Part shown: piece after piece, positions 1-8,127 of the stretch
Layout of the letters: each line of letters starts with the position of its first letter
Position numbering within the stretch: position 1 is the stretch's first letter
DNA from: [Enterobacter] lignolyticus SCF1
Lineage (GTDB): Bacteria; Pseudomonadota; Gammaproteobacteria; Enterobacterales; Enterobacteriaceae
Direction of reading: 5' to 3'
Length of the DNA stretch: 64,000 bases
Assembly (NCBI RefSeq): GCF_000164865.1
Contig: NC_014618.1
Location: forward strand, 4,402,001-4,466,000
Translations under genes and position numbers: made by a program
Notes under the pieces: model-generated
The model's input: the letters and a program-made list of their open reading frames with translations, nothing else
What the model was told of the DNA's origin: nothing
The model's database searches: none

Positions 1-152
1 ATGCCGAATACTGGGCGGGTATGATGTTTGAGCAGGGGGAGAAAGGGTTTATCGCGCCAAATAAGCAAAAAGCGCTGAACTGGTTTAACGTCAGCTGTAC
101 GGAAGGGTTTGATACCGGCTGCGAAGAATTCGATCGCCTGAGCGGCGAGTAA
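1..152 (+). CDS. yjcO: YjcO, Sel1-repeat protein (3' end only)
   Basis: Only the last 49 codons lie in the window, read in the frame whose codons start at base 3 and ending in TAA at 150-152. The peptide contains a Sel1/TPR-like stretch (AEYWAGMMFEQGEKG, then NKQKALNWFNVSC) typical of short helical-repeat periplasmic proteins. YjcO lies next to gltP in E. coli, tail to tail as here, which supports the name. Its function is not established. The first part of the gene is outside the window, so signal peptide and repeat number cannot be judged. Confidence 0.75.
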   Translation, partial: AEYWAGMMFEQGEKGFIAPNKQKALNWFNVSCTEGFDTGCEEFDRLSGE

Positions 153-154
153 AC

Positions 155-183
155 AGCCGGGCGCGCCTGAGCGCCGCCCGGCT
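155..183. terminator. Bidirectional terminator between yjcO and gltP
   Basis: A 9-bp GC-rich inverted repeat (AGCCGGGCG ... CGCCCGGCT) with an 11-base loop lies between two converging genes. There is no strong T-tract on either side, so efficiency is uncertain. Confidence 0.6.
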
Positions 184-191
184 GACCGCGA

Positions 192-1505
192 TTAACTGTC
201 GGCCGTCTTATCAAAACGCCCGAGCATTTCGCGCTCATAGGCCTGCGCTTTCTTGCGATCGAACTTGTGTTCCCACTTGGCGATAACCAGCACCGCCAGC
301 GCGTTACCCACTACGTTCAGCGCCGTACGCGCCATGTCGAGGATACGGTCGACCCCGGCGATAAACGCCAGACCTTCCAGCGGGATCCCGACGCTGCCCA
401 GCGTCGCCAGCAGCACCACGAAGGAGACGCCCGGCACCCCGGCAATCCCTTTCGAGGTCACCATCAGCGTCAGCACCAGAATAATCTCCTGACCCAGCGA
501 CAGATCGATACCGTACAGCTGGGCAATAAAGATAGCGGCGATACTCTGGTAAAGCGTTGAGCCGTCGAGGTTGAAGGAGTAGCCCGTCGGCACCACGAAG
601 CTGGTAATCGACGCCGGAGCGCCATAGGCTTCCATCTTCTCAATAATGCGCGGCAGCACGCTCTCGGAGCTGGCGGTTGAGTACGCCAGAATCAGCTCAT
701 CTTTCAGGATACGAATCAGGATCCAGATGCTCAGGCCGCACATCCGCGCCACCAGCCCCAGCACCACCAGCGCAAAGAAGACGATGGCGGCATACACCAG
801 GATAACCAGCTTCGCCAGCGGCCACAGCGAGGCGAAACCAAAGTTTGCCACGGTCACCGAGATCAGGGCGAAAACCCCCACCGGCGCATAGCGCATCACC
901 ATATGGGTGACTTTGAACATGGTTTCAGAAATAGAGCGGAACACCGTGACCAGCGGTTCGCGGTGGCTGGCTGGCAGCGACGACAGCCCCAGACCAAACA
1001 GCACCGAGAAGAAGATGATCGGCAGCATGTCGCCCTTGGCCATCGAGGCGACGATATTGGTCGGCACAAGCGACAGGATCGTGCCCATCAGTCCGTGGGC
1101 ATGGCTCTGCACATCCGCCGTGGTGCTCTGGTATTTAGAGATATCCACGGTCGCCAGCTGCGACATATCAATCCCTGAGCCGGGCTGAAACACGTTCGCC
1201 AGGGTAATCCCCAGCACGATAGCGACGGTGGTAATCACTTCGAAATAGATAATGGTTTTTGCGCCGATACGACCCAGCGCCTTCGCATCGCCAACGCCGG
1301 CGATACCGACCACCAGCGTAGAGATAACGATCGGCACAACGATCATTTTAATCAGATGGATAAAGATGTCGCCGGCCGGTGATAAGAGGTTGATGACCAG
1401 CCATTCACGGCTATCGCTATGGTAGTGCAGATAGCTCCCCAAAAGAATTCCCAGCACCAGCGCCAGCAGAATCTGCCAGGCAAGGCTGACTTTCGCTTTT
1501 TTCAT
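192..1505 (-). CDS. gltP: Glutamate/aspartate:proton symporter GltP
   Basis: Inner-membrane carrier that imports L-glutamate and L-aspartate with protons; dicarboxylate/amino acid:cation symporter (DAACS) family. The protein is 437 aa, the E. coli length. Visible family marks are the serine-rich re-entrant loop (STASSESVLPRI), the NLDGSTLYQ segment and the conserved C-terminal GVDRILDMARTALNVVGN. The open frame extends 39 codons further upstream, but ATG at 1503-1505 is chosen because it follows a GAGGAAG ribosome site and the protein then begins MKKAKVSLAWQ like its relatives. It is transcribed away from acs; the nrf operon that separates these genes in E. coli is missing. Confidence 0.95.
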   Translation of the reverse strand: MKKAKVSLAWQILLALVLGILLGSYLHYHSDSREWLVINLLSPAGDIFIHLIKMIVVPIVISTLVVGIAGVGDAKALGRIGAKTIIYFEVITTVAIVLGITLANVFQPGSGIDMSQLATVDISKYQSTTADVQSHAHGLMGTILSLVPTNIVASMAKGDMLPIIFFSVLFGLGLSSLPASHREPLVTVFRSISETMFKVTHMVMRYAPVGVFALISVTVANFGFASLWPLAKLVILVYAAIVFFALVVLGLVARMCGLSIWILIRILKDELILAYSTASSESVLPRIIEKMEAYGAPASITSFVVPTGYSFNLDGSTLYQSIAAIFIAQLYGIDLSLGQEIILVLTLMVTSKGIAGVPGVSFVVLLATLGSVGIPLEGLAFIAGVDRILDMARTALNVVGNALAVLVIAKWEHKFDRKKAQAYEREMLGRFDKTADS

Positions 1506-1918
1506 AACTACAGACTTCCTCGATACAGAACGCCATTCCTGAAACGGATGGCTCCCTCGGAACAGGGGTGGATTGTGTTGCGTTTGTTTGCAGGGTTTTT
1601 TAACGCGCAGTATCAGTACCACCTGTACGGCATTCTGCGCAAGTCTTTAGGAATAGTGCTTTTTCCCGAGCGAGCGTGGGATATCACGAGTTTCAGCCAA
1701 ACATCAAAAATAACTGATTGTTATAGAAAAAGTTTTTTATAAACAATTCTATAAATTCATCACGGCAATTATTTCTCTTCAAAGATTCATTTGATTGATT
1801 TTCATACGATACAGTCAATGCGTGATCTGCAGCCCAAATAATAAACAAAGCTGTCAAAACCCCTACAATTAACGTTTTAGAGACATATTATTAACATCTT
1901 ACAAGGAGAAAAAAAGCC
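1506..1918. promoter_or_regulatory. gltP-acs divergent intergenic region
   Basis: This 413-bp gap holds both promoters and no credible gene. Near acs, TGCGTGATCTGCAGCCC at 1819-1835 resembles a CRP site, and TACAAT at 1864-1869 looks like a -10 element. The last 60 bp, including the AAGGAG ribosome site at 1902-1907, resemble the E. coli acs leader as I remember it. In E. coli, acs is CRP-activated and repressed by FIS and IHF. The exact operator positions here are inferred. Confidence 0.5.
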
Positions 1919-3877
1919 ATGAGCCAAATACATAAACACCCTATTCCCGCTCCGATTGCGGAACGCTGCCTGATTAACCCGGAACAGTACAAGGCAAAAT
2001 ACCACCAGTCCATCACCGATCCTGACGCCTTCTGGGGCGAACAGGGTAACATCCTTGACTGGATAACCCCCTACACGAAGGTGAAAAACACCTCCTTTGC
2101 CCCAGGCAACGTCTCGATCAAATGGTATGAAGACGGCACCCTGAACCTGGCGGCCAACTGCCTCGACCGCCATCTGGCCGAACGCGGCTCGCAGACCGCC
2201 ATCATCTGGGAAGGCGACGACGCCAGCCAGAGCAAACACATCAGCTACCAGGAGCTGCATCGCGACGTCTGCCGCTTCGCCAATACCCTGCAGTCTCTGG
2301 GCATTAAAAAAGGCGATGTCGTCGCTATCTATATGCCGATGGTGCCGGAAACGGCGGTGGCGATGCTGGCCTGCGCGCGCATCGGCGCCGTGCACTCGGT
2401 GATTTTCGGCGGCTTTTCGCCGGAAGCGGTCGCCGGGCGCATCGTTGACTCCAGCTCGCGTCTGGTGATCACCGCCGACGAAGGTCTGCGCGCCGGGCGG
2501 GCGATCCCGCTGAAGAAAAACGTCGACGAAGCGCTGAAAAATCCGAACGTGAAGAGCGTTGAGCACGTCATTGTTCTCAAGCGTACTGGCGGCGACATCG
2601 CCTGGAACGACGGCCGCGACCTGTGGTGGAGCGACCTTATCGACAAGGCCAGCGACCAGCATACCCCGGTAGCGGTGAACGCCGAGGACCCGCTGTTCAT
2701 CCTCTATACCTCCGGCTCCACCGGCAAGCCGAAAGGCGTGGTGCACACCACCGGCGGCTACCTGGTGTATGCCGCAACCACCTTTAAATACGTCTTTGAT
2801 TACCATCAGGGCGACATCTACTGGTGCACCGCCGACGTGGGCTGGGTGACCGGCCATAGCTACCTGCTTTATGGGCCGCTGGCCTGCGGCGCCACCACCC
2901 TGATGTTTGAAGGGGTGCCGAACTGGCCAACGCCGGCGCGCATGTGCCAGGTCGTTGATAAGCATAAGGTCAACATTCTCTACACCGCGCCGACCGCGAT
3001 CCGCGCGCTGATGGCCGAAGGCGATAAAGCCGTGCAGGGCACCGACCGCTCGTCCCTGCGTATTCTGGGCTCCGTCGGCGAGCCGATTAACCCGGAAGCC
3101 TGGGAGTGGTACTGGAAGAAAATCGGCAACGAGAAGTGCCCGGTGATAGACACCTGGTGGCAGACCGAAACCGGGGGCTTCATGATTACCCCGCTGCCGG
3201 GCGCGACCGAGCTGAAAGCCGGGTCGGCAACCCGTCCGTTCTTCGGCGTTCAGCCTGCGCTGGTGGATAACGAAGGGCATCCGCTCGACGGCGCGACCGA
3301 GGGCAACCTGGTCATCACCGACTCCTGGCCTGGCCAGGCGCGCACGCTGTTCGGCGACCACGAGCGTTTTGAGCAGACCTACTTCTCGACCTTCAAGAAC
3401 ATGTACTTCAGCGGCGACGGCGCGCGCCGTGACGAAGACGGCTACTACTGGATAACCGGTCGCGTCGACGATGTGCTGAACGTTTCCGGCCACCGTCTGG
3501 GCACCGCCGAGATTGAATCCGCGCTGGTCTCGCATCCGAAAATCGCCGAAGCCGCGGTGGTGGGCATTCCGCACAGCATCAAGGGGCAGGCCATTTACGC
3601 CTACGTGACGCTGAACCACGGCGAAGAACCGTCGCCGGCGCTGTACACCGAGGTGCGTAACTGGGTGCGTAAGGAGATTGGCCCGCTGGCGACGCCGGAC
3701 GTGCTGCACTGGACCGACTCGCTGCCGAAAACCCGCTCCGGCAAAATCATGCGCCGTATTCTGCGCAAAATCGCCGCCGGCGATACCAGCAATCTTGGCG
3801 ACACCTCGACGCTGGCGGATCCGGGCGTCGTGGAAAAACTGCTTGAAGAGAAGCAGTCCATTACCATGCCGTCATAA
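1919..3877 (+). CDS. acs: Acetyl-CoA synthetase (AMP-forming)
   Basis: Cytoplasmic enzyme that activates acetate with ATP to acetyl-AMP and then acetyl-CoA, the high-affinity route for scavenging acetate. At 652 aa it equals the E. coli enzyme. The ANL adenylation motifs are present: P-loop YTSGSTGKPKG near residue 264, DTWWQTETGG near 414, and the hinge/C-terminal domain with SGKIMRR carrying the acetylatable lysine at about 609. The start follows an AAGGAG site at normal spacing. It heads the acs-yjcH-actP operon; a REP element separates it from yjcH, which may allow different mRNA levels for the enzyme and the transporter. Confidence 0.97.
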   Translation: MSQIHKHPIPAPIAERCLINPEQYKAKYHQSITDPDAFWGEQGNILDWITPYTKVKNTSFAPGNVSIKWYEDGTLNLAANCLDRHLAERGSQTAIIWEGDDASQSKHISYQELHRDVCRFANTLQSLGIKKGDVVAIYMPMVPETAVAMLACARIGAVHSVIFGGFSPEAVAGRIVDSSSRLVITADEGLRAGRAIPLKKNVDEALKNPNVKSVEHVIVLKRTGGDIAWNDGRDLWWSDLIDKASDQHTPVAVNAEDPLFILYTSGSTGKPKGVVHTTGGYLVYAATTFKYVFDYHQGDIYWCTADVGWVTGHSYLLYGPLACGATTLMFEGVPNWPTPARMCQVVDKHKVNILYTAPTAIRALMAEGDKAVQGTDRSSLRILGSVGEPINPEAWEWYWKKIGNEKCPVIDTWWQTETGGFMITPLPGATELKAGSATRPFFGVQPALVDNEGHPLDGATEGNLVITDSWPGQARTLFGDHERFEQTYFSTFKNMYFSGDGARRDEDGYYWITGRVDDVLNVSGHRLGTAEIESALVSHPKIAEAAVVGIPHSIKGQAIYAYVTLNHGEEPSPALYTEVRNWVRKEIGPLATPDVLHWTDSLPKTRSGKIMRRILRKIAAGDTSNLGDTSTLADPGVVEKLLEEKQSITMPS

Positions 3878-3885
3878 CCTCAGTT

Positions 3886-3964
3886 TGCCCGGTGGCGCTA
3901 CGCCTACCGGGCCCGCTACGGTAGTCAACTACAGGCCGGATAAGACGCCAGTCGTCCTCCGGCA
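3886..3964. repeat. REP/BIME element in the acs-yjcH gap
   Basis: Two REP-like units: a palindromic TGCCCGGTGGCGC ... TACCGGGC unit (3886-3912) and a second unit beginning ACAGGCCGGATAAGACGCC (3931-3964). These are the usual enterobacterial extragenic palindromes and may stabilise the upstream acs transcript. Confidence 0.75.
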
Positions 3965-4015
3965 ATAGACAGCTCTATTACAAAAACCCCTACCTGTACC
4001 TCTGGAGACTCTGTG

Positions 4016-4330
4016 ATGAATGAAGATATTTGTCAGCAGATAGAAGACAGCGCGCATTTCAGGGAGTTAGTCGAAAAACGGCAACGGTTTGCCACCCTTC
4101 TGTCGATTATTATGCTGGTTGTTTATGTCGGTTTTATTCTGCTGATTGCGTTTGCCCCTGGCTGGCTGGGTACCCCGCTGCACCCGGGTACCAGCGTCAC
4201 CCGAGGGATCCCCATCGGTATTGGCGTGATTGTCATTTCGTTTTTGCTGACCGGCGTTTACGTCTGGCGGGCGAACGGCGAGTTTGATCGTCTTAACAAA
4301 GCCGTCCTGCGCGAGGTAAAAGCATCATGA
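4016..4330 (+). CDS. yjcH: DUF485 inner-membrane protein YjcH
   Basis: Small membrane protein of 104 aa with two predicted transmembrane helices (about residues 25-47 and 61-82), DUF485 family. It is co-transcribed with acs and actP, and its stop overlaps the actP start (ATGA at 4327-4330), which implies translational coupling. Its role in acetate uptake is not established. A GTG lies directly before the ATG at 4016; the ATG gives the E. coli length and start MNEDICQQIED. Confidence 0.93.
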   Translation: MNEDICQQIEDSAHFRELVEKRQRFATLLSIIMLVVYVGFILLIAFAPGWLGTPLHPGTSVTRGIPIGIGVIVISFLLTGVYVWRANGEFDRLNKAVLREVKAS

Positions 4331-5976
4331 GAAAGCTTCTGACGGCGCTTGCCGCCACGCTGCCCCTGGCGGCCAACGCCGCCGACGCCATTACCGGCGA
4401 GGTGCAGCGCCAGCCGACCAACTGGCAGGCGATCATCATGTTCCTGATCTTCGTCGCGCTGACGCTGTATATCACCTACTGGGCCTCCAAACGCGTGCGT
4501 TCGCGCAGCGATTACTACACCGCGGGCGGCAATATCACCGGCCTGCAGAACGGGCTGGCGATTGCCGGCGACTTTATGTCTGCCGCTTCGTTTCTGGGGA
4601 TTTCCGCACTGGTGTATACCTCAGGCTACGACGGGCTGATTTACTCCCTCGGCTTCCTCGTCGGCTGGCCGATTATTCTGTTTCTGATTGCCGAACGCTT
4701 GCGCAACCTCGGACGCTACACCTTTGCCGACGTCGCCTCGTATCGCCTGAAGCAGGGTCCCATTCGCATTCTCTCCGCCTGCGGTTCGCTGGTGGTGGTG
4801 GCGCTGTATCTTATTGCGCAGATGGTCGGCGCCGGTAAGCTTATCGAACTGCTGTTCGGCCTCAACTACCACGTCGCGGTGGTGCTGGTTGGCGTGCTGA
4901 TGGTGATGTACGTGCTGTTTGGCGGCATGCTCGCCACCACGTGGGTGCAGATAATCAAAGCCGTCCTGCTGCTGTTCGGCGCAAGCTTTATGGCCTTTAT
5001 GGTGATGAAGCACGTCGGCTTTAGCTTCAACAACCTGTTCACCGAAGCCATGGCGGTTCACCCGAAAGGCGCGGCTATTATGAGCCCTGGCGGGCTGGTG
5101 AAAGATCCGATTTCCGCCCTCTCGCTCGGCCTCGGGCTGATGTTCGGCACCGCCGGCTTGCCGCATATTCTGATGCGTTTCTTCACCGTCAGCGACGCGC
5201 GTGAAGCGCGCAAAAGCGTGTTCTACGCCACCGGGTTTATGGGCTATTTCTATATCCTGACCTTTATCATCGGCTTTGGCGCTATCATGCTGGTCGGGGC
5301 GAATCCGGCCTTTAAAGATGCGGCTGGGGGGCTTATCGGCGGCAACAACATGGCGGCGGTACACCTGGCGGATGCGGTCGGCGGCAACCTGTTCCTCGGC
5401 TTTATCTCCGCCGTGGCGTTCGCCACCATTCTGGCGGTGGTGGCCGGGTTAACCCTGGCCGGCGCGTCAGCGGTGTCTCATGATCTGTACGCCAACGTGT
5501 TCCGCAAAGGCGCCACCGAGCGCGATGAGCTGAAAGTGTCGAAAATCACCGTGCTGGTACTGGGCGTGGTGGCGATTCTGCTCGGCATTTTGTTTGAAAA
5601 ACAAAACATTGCCTTCATGGTGGGCCTGGCGTTCTCCATTGCCGCCAGCTGTAACTTCCCGATCATTCTGCTGTCCATGTACTGGTCGAAGCTGACCACC
5701 CGCGGCGCCATGATCGGCGGCTGGCTGGGGCTGCTGACGGCGGTGGTGCTGATGACCCTCGGCCCGACGATTTGGGTGCAGATCCTCGGCCACGAAAAAG
5801 CCATCTTCCCGTACGAGTATCCGGCGCTGTTCTCTATCGCTATCGCCTTTATCGGCATCTGGTTCTTCTCAGCGACCGATAGCTCCGCGGAGGGCGTCCG
5901 CGAGCGCGAGCAGTTCCGCGCGCAGTTTATCCGCTCACAGACCGGTCTGGGCATCGCCCAGGGCCGCGCGCACTAA
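4327..5976 (+). CDS. actP: Acetate:cation symporter ActP
   Basis: Inner-membrane sodium/solute symporter (SSS) family permease that takes up acetate and glyoxylate at low concentration. It is 549 aa, as in E. coli, with an N-terminal signal-like helix (MRKLLTALAATLPLAANA) followed by about 13 membrane helices; the SSS signature region around GLPHILMRFFTVSDAREARKS is intact. It is the last gene of acs-yjcH-actP: Acs traps the imported acetate as acetyl-CoA. A terminator hairpin follows immediately. Confidence 0.96.
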   Translation: MRKLLTALAATLPLAANAADAITGEVQRQPTNWQAIIMFLIFVALTLYITYWASKRVRSRSDYYTAGGNITGLQNGLAIAGDFMSAASFLGISALVYTSGYDGLIYSLGFLVGWPIILFLIAERLRNLGRYTFADVASYRLKQGPIRILSACGSLVVVALYLIAQMVGAGKLIELLFGLNYHVAVVLVGVLMVMYVLFGGMLATTWVQIIKAVLLLFGASFMAFMVMKHVGFSFNNLFTEAMAVHPKGAAIMSPGGLVKDPISALSLGLGLMFGTAGLPHILMRFFTVSDAREARKSVFYATGFMGYFYILTFIIGFGAIMLVGANPAFKDAAGGLIGGNNMAAVHLADAVGGNLFLGFISAVAFATILAVVAGLTLAGASAVSHDLYANVFRKGATERDELKVSKITVLVLGVVAILLGILFEKQNIAFMVGLAFSIAASCNFPIILLSMYWSKLTTRGAMIGGWLGLLTAVVLMTLGPTIWVQILGHEKAIFPYEYPALFSIAIAFIGIWFFSATDSSAEGVREREQFRAQFIRSQTGLGIAQGRAH

Positions 5977-5981
5977 CCCAC

Positions 5982-6012
5982 GCCTCCCCGGCTTCCGGCC
6001 GGGGAGCGTTTT
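5982..6012 (+). terminator. Rho-independent terminator of acs-yjcH-actP
   Basis: A 9-bp stem (CTCCCCGGC / GCCGGGGAG) with a 5-base loop is followed by GCGTTTTC. It sits between actP and the converging cidB-like gene, whose stop codon starts at 6012. Confidence 0.75.
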
Positions 6013-6701
6013 CAGAACATCACCCAGCTGACCAGCGGCGCGACCAGCACCATCACCACGCCGGAAAGCATCATCACCAGGCTTGCGACGACGCCCTCCT
6101 GCGGCCCCAGCTCATAGGAGCGGGCGGTTCCTGCGCCGTGCGACGCGGCGCCAAACCCGGCGCCTTTCGCCATACCTTCGCGAATGGCGAGCCGCATAAA
6201 CAGCATGTCACCGACCGCCATCCCAAACACCCCGGTCACGACCACAAACAGCGCCACCAGCTCAGGTTGTCCGCCGAGCGGTTTTGCCGCCGCCAGCGCA
6301 AAGGGGGTGGTGACGGAGCGTACCGCGAGGCTGCGCTGGATCTCATCGGGCAGCGTGAACAGCCGGGCGAGCCAGACGGAGCTGGTGACCGCGACTATGG
6401 TGGCGGTCACCACCCCCGCGGACAGGGACATCCAGTGGCGCTTAATGACCGCCAGATTGTCGTAGACCGGCACCGCAAAGGCGATGGTCGCCGGGCCGAG
6501 CAGCCACAGCAGCCAGTGCGCTTCGCCCATGTAGTTCTGGTAGGAGATATGGCCGAACACCAGCATCAGCACCAGCAGCAGCGGGGTAAACACCAGCGGC
6601 ATCAGCGGCAGCTTGCGAAAACGGCGGTACAGCCGCTTATTGGCGAAATAGAGCCCGAGCGTGATGGCCAGGCACAGAACGCTAAGCTGGAAGTTAGTCA
6701 T
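6012..6701 (-). CDS. CidB/LrgB (YohK-like) membrane protein
   Basis: A 229-aa LrgB-family integral membrane protein with about six or seven hydrophobic helices. The conserved central block SVTTPFALAAAKPLGGQPELVA and the AIREGMAKGAGFGAASHGAGTARS motif are visible. Family members were described as antiholin/holin-like regulators of murein hydrolases in Staphylococcus, and more recently as pyruvate or small-acid transporters in Bacillus and related Gram-positives. Its start overlaps the end of the cidA-like gene by 8 bp, so the two are probably translated together as one complex. Function in this organism is inferred only; its position beside the acetate uptake operon favours a role in overflow metabolism. 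Confidence 0.85.
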   Translation of the reverse strand: MTNFQLSVLCLAITLGLYFANKRLYRRFRKLPLMPLVFTPLLLVLMLVFGHISYQNYMGEAHWLLWLLGPATIAFAVPVYDNLAVIKRHWMSLSAGVVTATIVAVTSSVWLARLFTLPDEIQRSLAVRSVTTPFALAAAKPLGGQPELVALFVVVTGVFGMAVGDMLFMRLAIREGMAKGAGFGAASHGAGTARSYELGPQEGVVASLVMMLSGVVMVLVAPLVSWVMF

Positions 6702-7104
6702 GGTTGAGCCTGCGCAGCTCGTAGCGATACACCTTATCCACCACCCAGGCGGTCGCCCCCAGCACCATCAGCGTGCTTAGGCCGATCACCAGCATGATCC
6801 GCCAGCCGTCGACCATCAGCAGCTGCGCGTAGTTGACCACCGCCACCACCGCAGGCACAAAGAACAGCAGCATTTCCGCCAGCAGCCAGCGCGACCCGGC
6901 GCGCACCCACTTCAAGGGCACGATACGGCAGACGATCAGCGCCAGCATCAGCACCATGCCGACAAGGTTCGCCGGCAGCGGCAGATGCCCCCATGCCACC
7001 AGATGTTCCGCCAGAATAAATAGACCGGCATACAGCAGTACCTGAACCGGAACCTGAAGATGATGAAACACGGCAGGCGTTACGCGCCCTGAGGCCACAG
7101 CCAT
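6694..7104 (-). CDS. CidA/LrgA (YohJ-like) membrane protein
   Basis: A 136-aa CidA/LrgA-family protein with four predicted membrane helices and the family block LPANLVGMVLMLALI followed by a charged loop and LLFFVPAVVAVVNY. The frame is open for five codons further to a TTG, but ATG at 7102-7104 is preferred. The gene is divergent from the LysR gene cidR across about 100 bp, the arrangement seen for cid and ywbHGI-type loci. With the downstream cidB-like gene it forms a two-component membrane module. Whether it acts as a holin-like pore or as an organic-acid carrier cannot be told from sequence. Confidence 0.83.
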   Translation of the reverse strand: MAVASGRVTPAVFHHLQVPVQVLLYAGLFILAEHLVAWGHLPLPANLVGMVLMLALIVCRIVPLKWVRAGSRWLLAEMLLFFVPAVVAVVNYAQLLMVDGWRIMLVIGLSTLMVLGATAWVVDKVYRYELRRLNHD

Positions 7105-7132
7105 GAAAGGAATTCCCAAAAAAAGTGAAGGC

Positions 7133-7181
7133 GCTCAGTATAGTGAGCCCCCGACGGTGACTGAAATGAATTAAAATCATT
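7133..7181. promoter_or_regulatory. Candidate LysR operators between cidA-like and cidR
   Basis: Two dyads lie in the divergent promoter region: GCTCAGTATAGTGAGC (7133-7148) and AATGAATTAAAATCATT (7165-7181). The second fits the T-N11-A pattern of LysR-type sites. A GAGGA ribosome site for cidR follows at 7196-7200. Assignment to CidR is by position only. Confidence 0.5.
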
Positions 7182-7206
7182 AAGGGTATAGTTGCGAGGA
7201 ATAGTT

Positions 7207-8094
7207 ATGGATATCAGAACGCTGCGTTATTTTGTCGAGGTGGTGCGCCAGCAGAGCTTCACCCGGGCGGCAGAGAAGCTGTTCGTGACGCAGCCAACCA
7301 TCAGCAAGATGCTGAAAAACCTGGAAGATGAACTCAACTGCACCCTGCTTATCCGCGATGGGCGCAAGCTGCTGCTCACCGATACCGGCCGGGTGGTATT
7401 TGAACGCGGGCTGGCGATTCTGGCCGAATTTCGCCAGCTGGAGGCCGAGCTTAGCGACATCAACCATCTCAACAAGGGGCTGCTGCGGCTCGGTATCCCG
7501 CCGATGGTCGGCATGATGATGGCCGGGCCAATTGGCCTGTTTCGCCAGCGCTATCCGGGCGTGGAGCTGAAGATTTCCGAATTCGGCGGCCTGACGGTGC
7601 AGCAGGCGGTGATGAACGGCGAGCTGGATCTGGCGATGACCGCCCTGCCGGTGGATGACGAAAGCGGCCTGACGACGTTGCCTCTGTTTCGCCACCCGCT
7701 GTGCGTGCTGGTGCCGCGCTCCGGCGAATGGCTGACGGTCGATACCATCAGCCCAGCGCAGCTGGCCGAACATCCGCTGCTCATCTATAACGAAGACTTT
7801 GCCCTGAGCCGCCAGCTGATGCAGCTGTTCACGGAGCACGGCGTCAAGCCGCGCATCGCGGTGCGCAGCGGGCAGTGGGACTTTCTCGCGGCGATGGTGC
7901 AGGCAGGCGTGGGCATTGCGATTCTGCCGGAGCCGATTTGCCAGCGGCTGGACGCCAAAACCCTGCGCTGGATCCCGCTCGACAGCACGCTTAGCTGGCA
8001 GCTGGGGATGATCTGGCGGGAAGGAACCTACCTGTCGCACAGCGCCCAGGCGTGGCTAAAATGCTGCGAAGGGTTCTGGCTGTCGGAGCGCTAA
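7207..8094 (+). CDS. LysR-type regulator, CidR-like
   Basis: A 295-aa LysR regulator: N-terminal winged HTH (MDIRTLRYFVEVVRQQSFTRAA to about residue 60), then a PBP-like effector domain (about 90-290). The start is taken at ATG 7207 behind GAGGA; an ATG five codons upstream lacks this site. Divergent location from the cidAB-like pair makes it their probable activator, as CidR is in Staphylococcus, where the regulator responds to acetate or pyruvate overflow. That effector is an analogy and not shown here. The gene ends just before a hairpin shared with the converging yjcE. Confidence 0.85.
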   Translation: MDIRTLRYFVEVVRQQSFTRAAEKLFVTQPTISKMLKNLEDELNCTLLIRDGRKLLLTDTGRVVFERGLAILAEFRQLEAELSDINHLNKGLLRLGIPPMVGMMMAGPIGLFRQRYPGVELKISEFGGLTVQQAVMNGELDLAMTALPVDDESGLTTLPLFRHPLCVLVPRSGEWLTVDTISPAQLAEHPLLIYNEDFALSRQLMQLFTEHGVKPRIAVRSGQWDFLAAMVQAGVGIAILPEPICQRLDAKTLRWIPLDSTLSWQLGMIWREGTYLSHSAQAWLKCCEGFWLSER

Positions 8095-8120
8095 TTCCCT
8101 CTCCCGCATGAGAGAGGGAA
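8095..8120. terminator. Bidirectional hairpin between cidR and yjcE
   Basis: A perfect 9-bp stem TTCCCTCTC / GAGAGGGAA with an 8-base loop lies between converging genes. It belongs to a set of similar pyrimidine-rich hairpins seen at several gene ends in this window. Confidence 0.65.
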
Positions 8121-8127
8121 CCGGCAC

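Noticed and set aside
1877..3709. A 610-codon open frame opposite acs
   Set aside because: It lies wholly antisense to a clear acs gene and has the Arg/Gly/His-rich composition of a frame shadow in GC-rich DNA.
3886..3964. Considered as an insertion-sequence remnant
   Set aside because: Sequence fits standard REP units; no transposase or terminal repeats.
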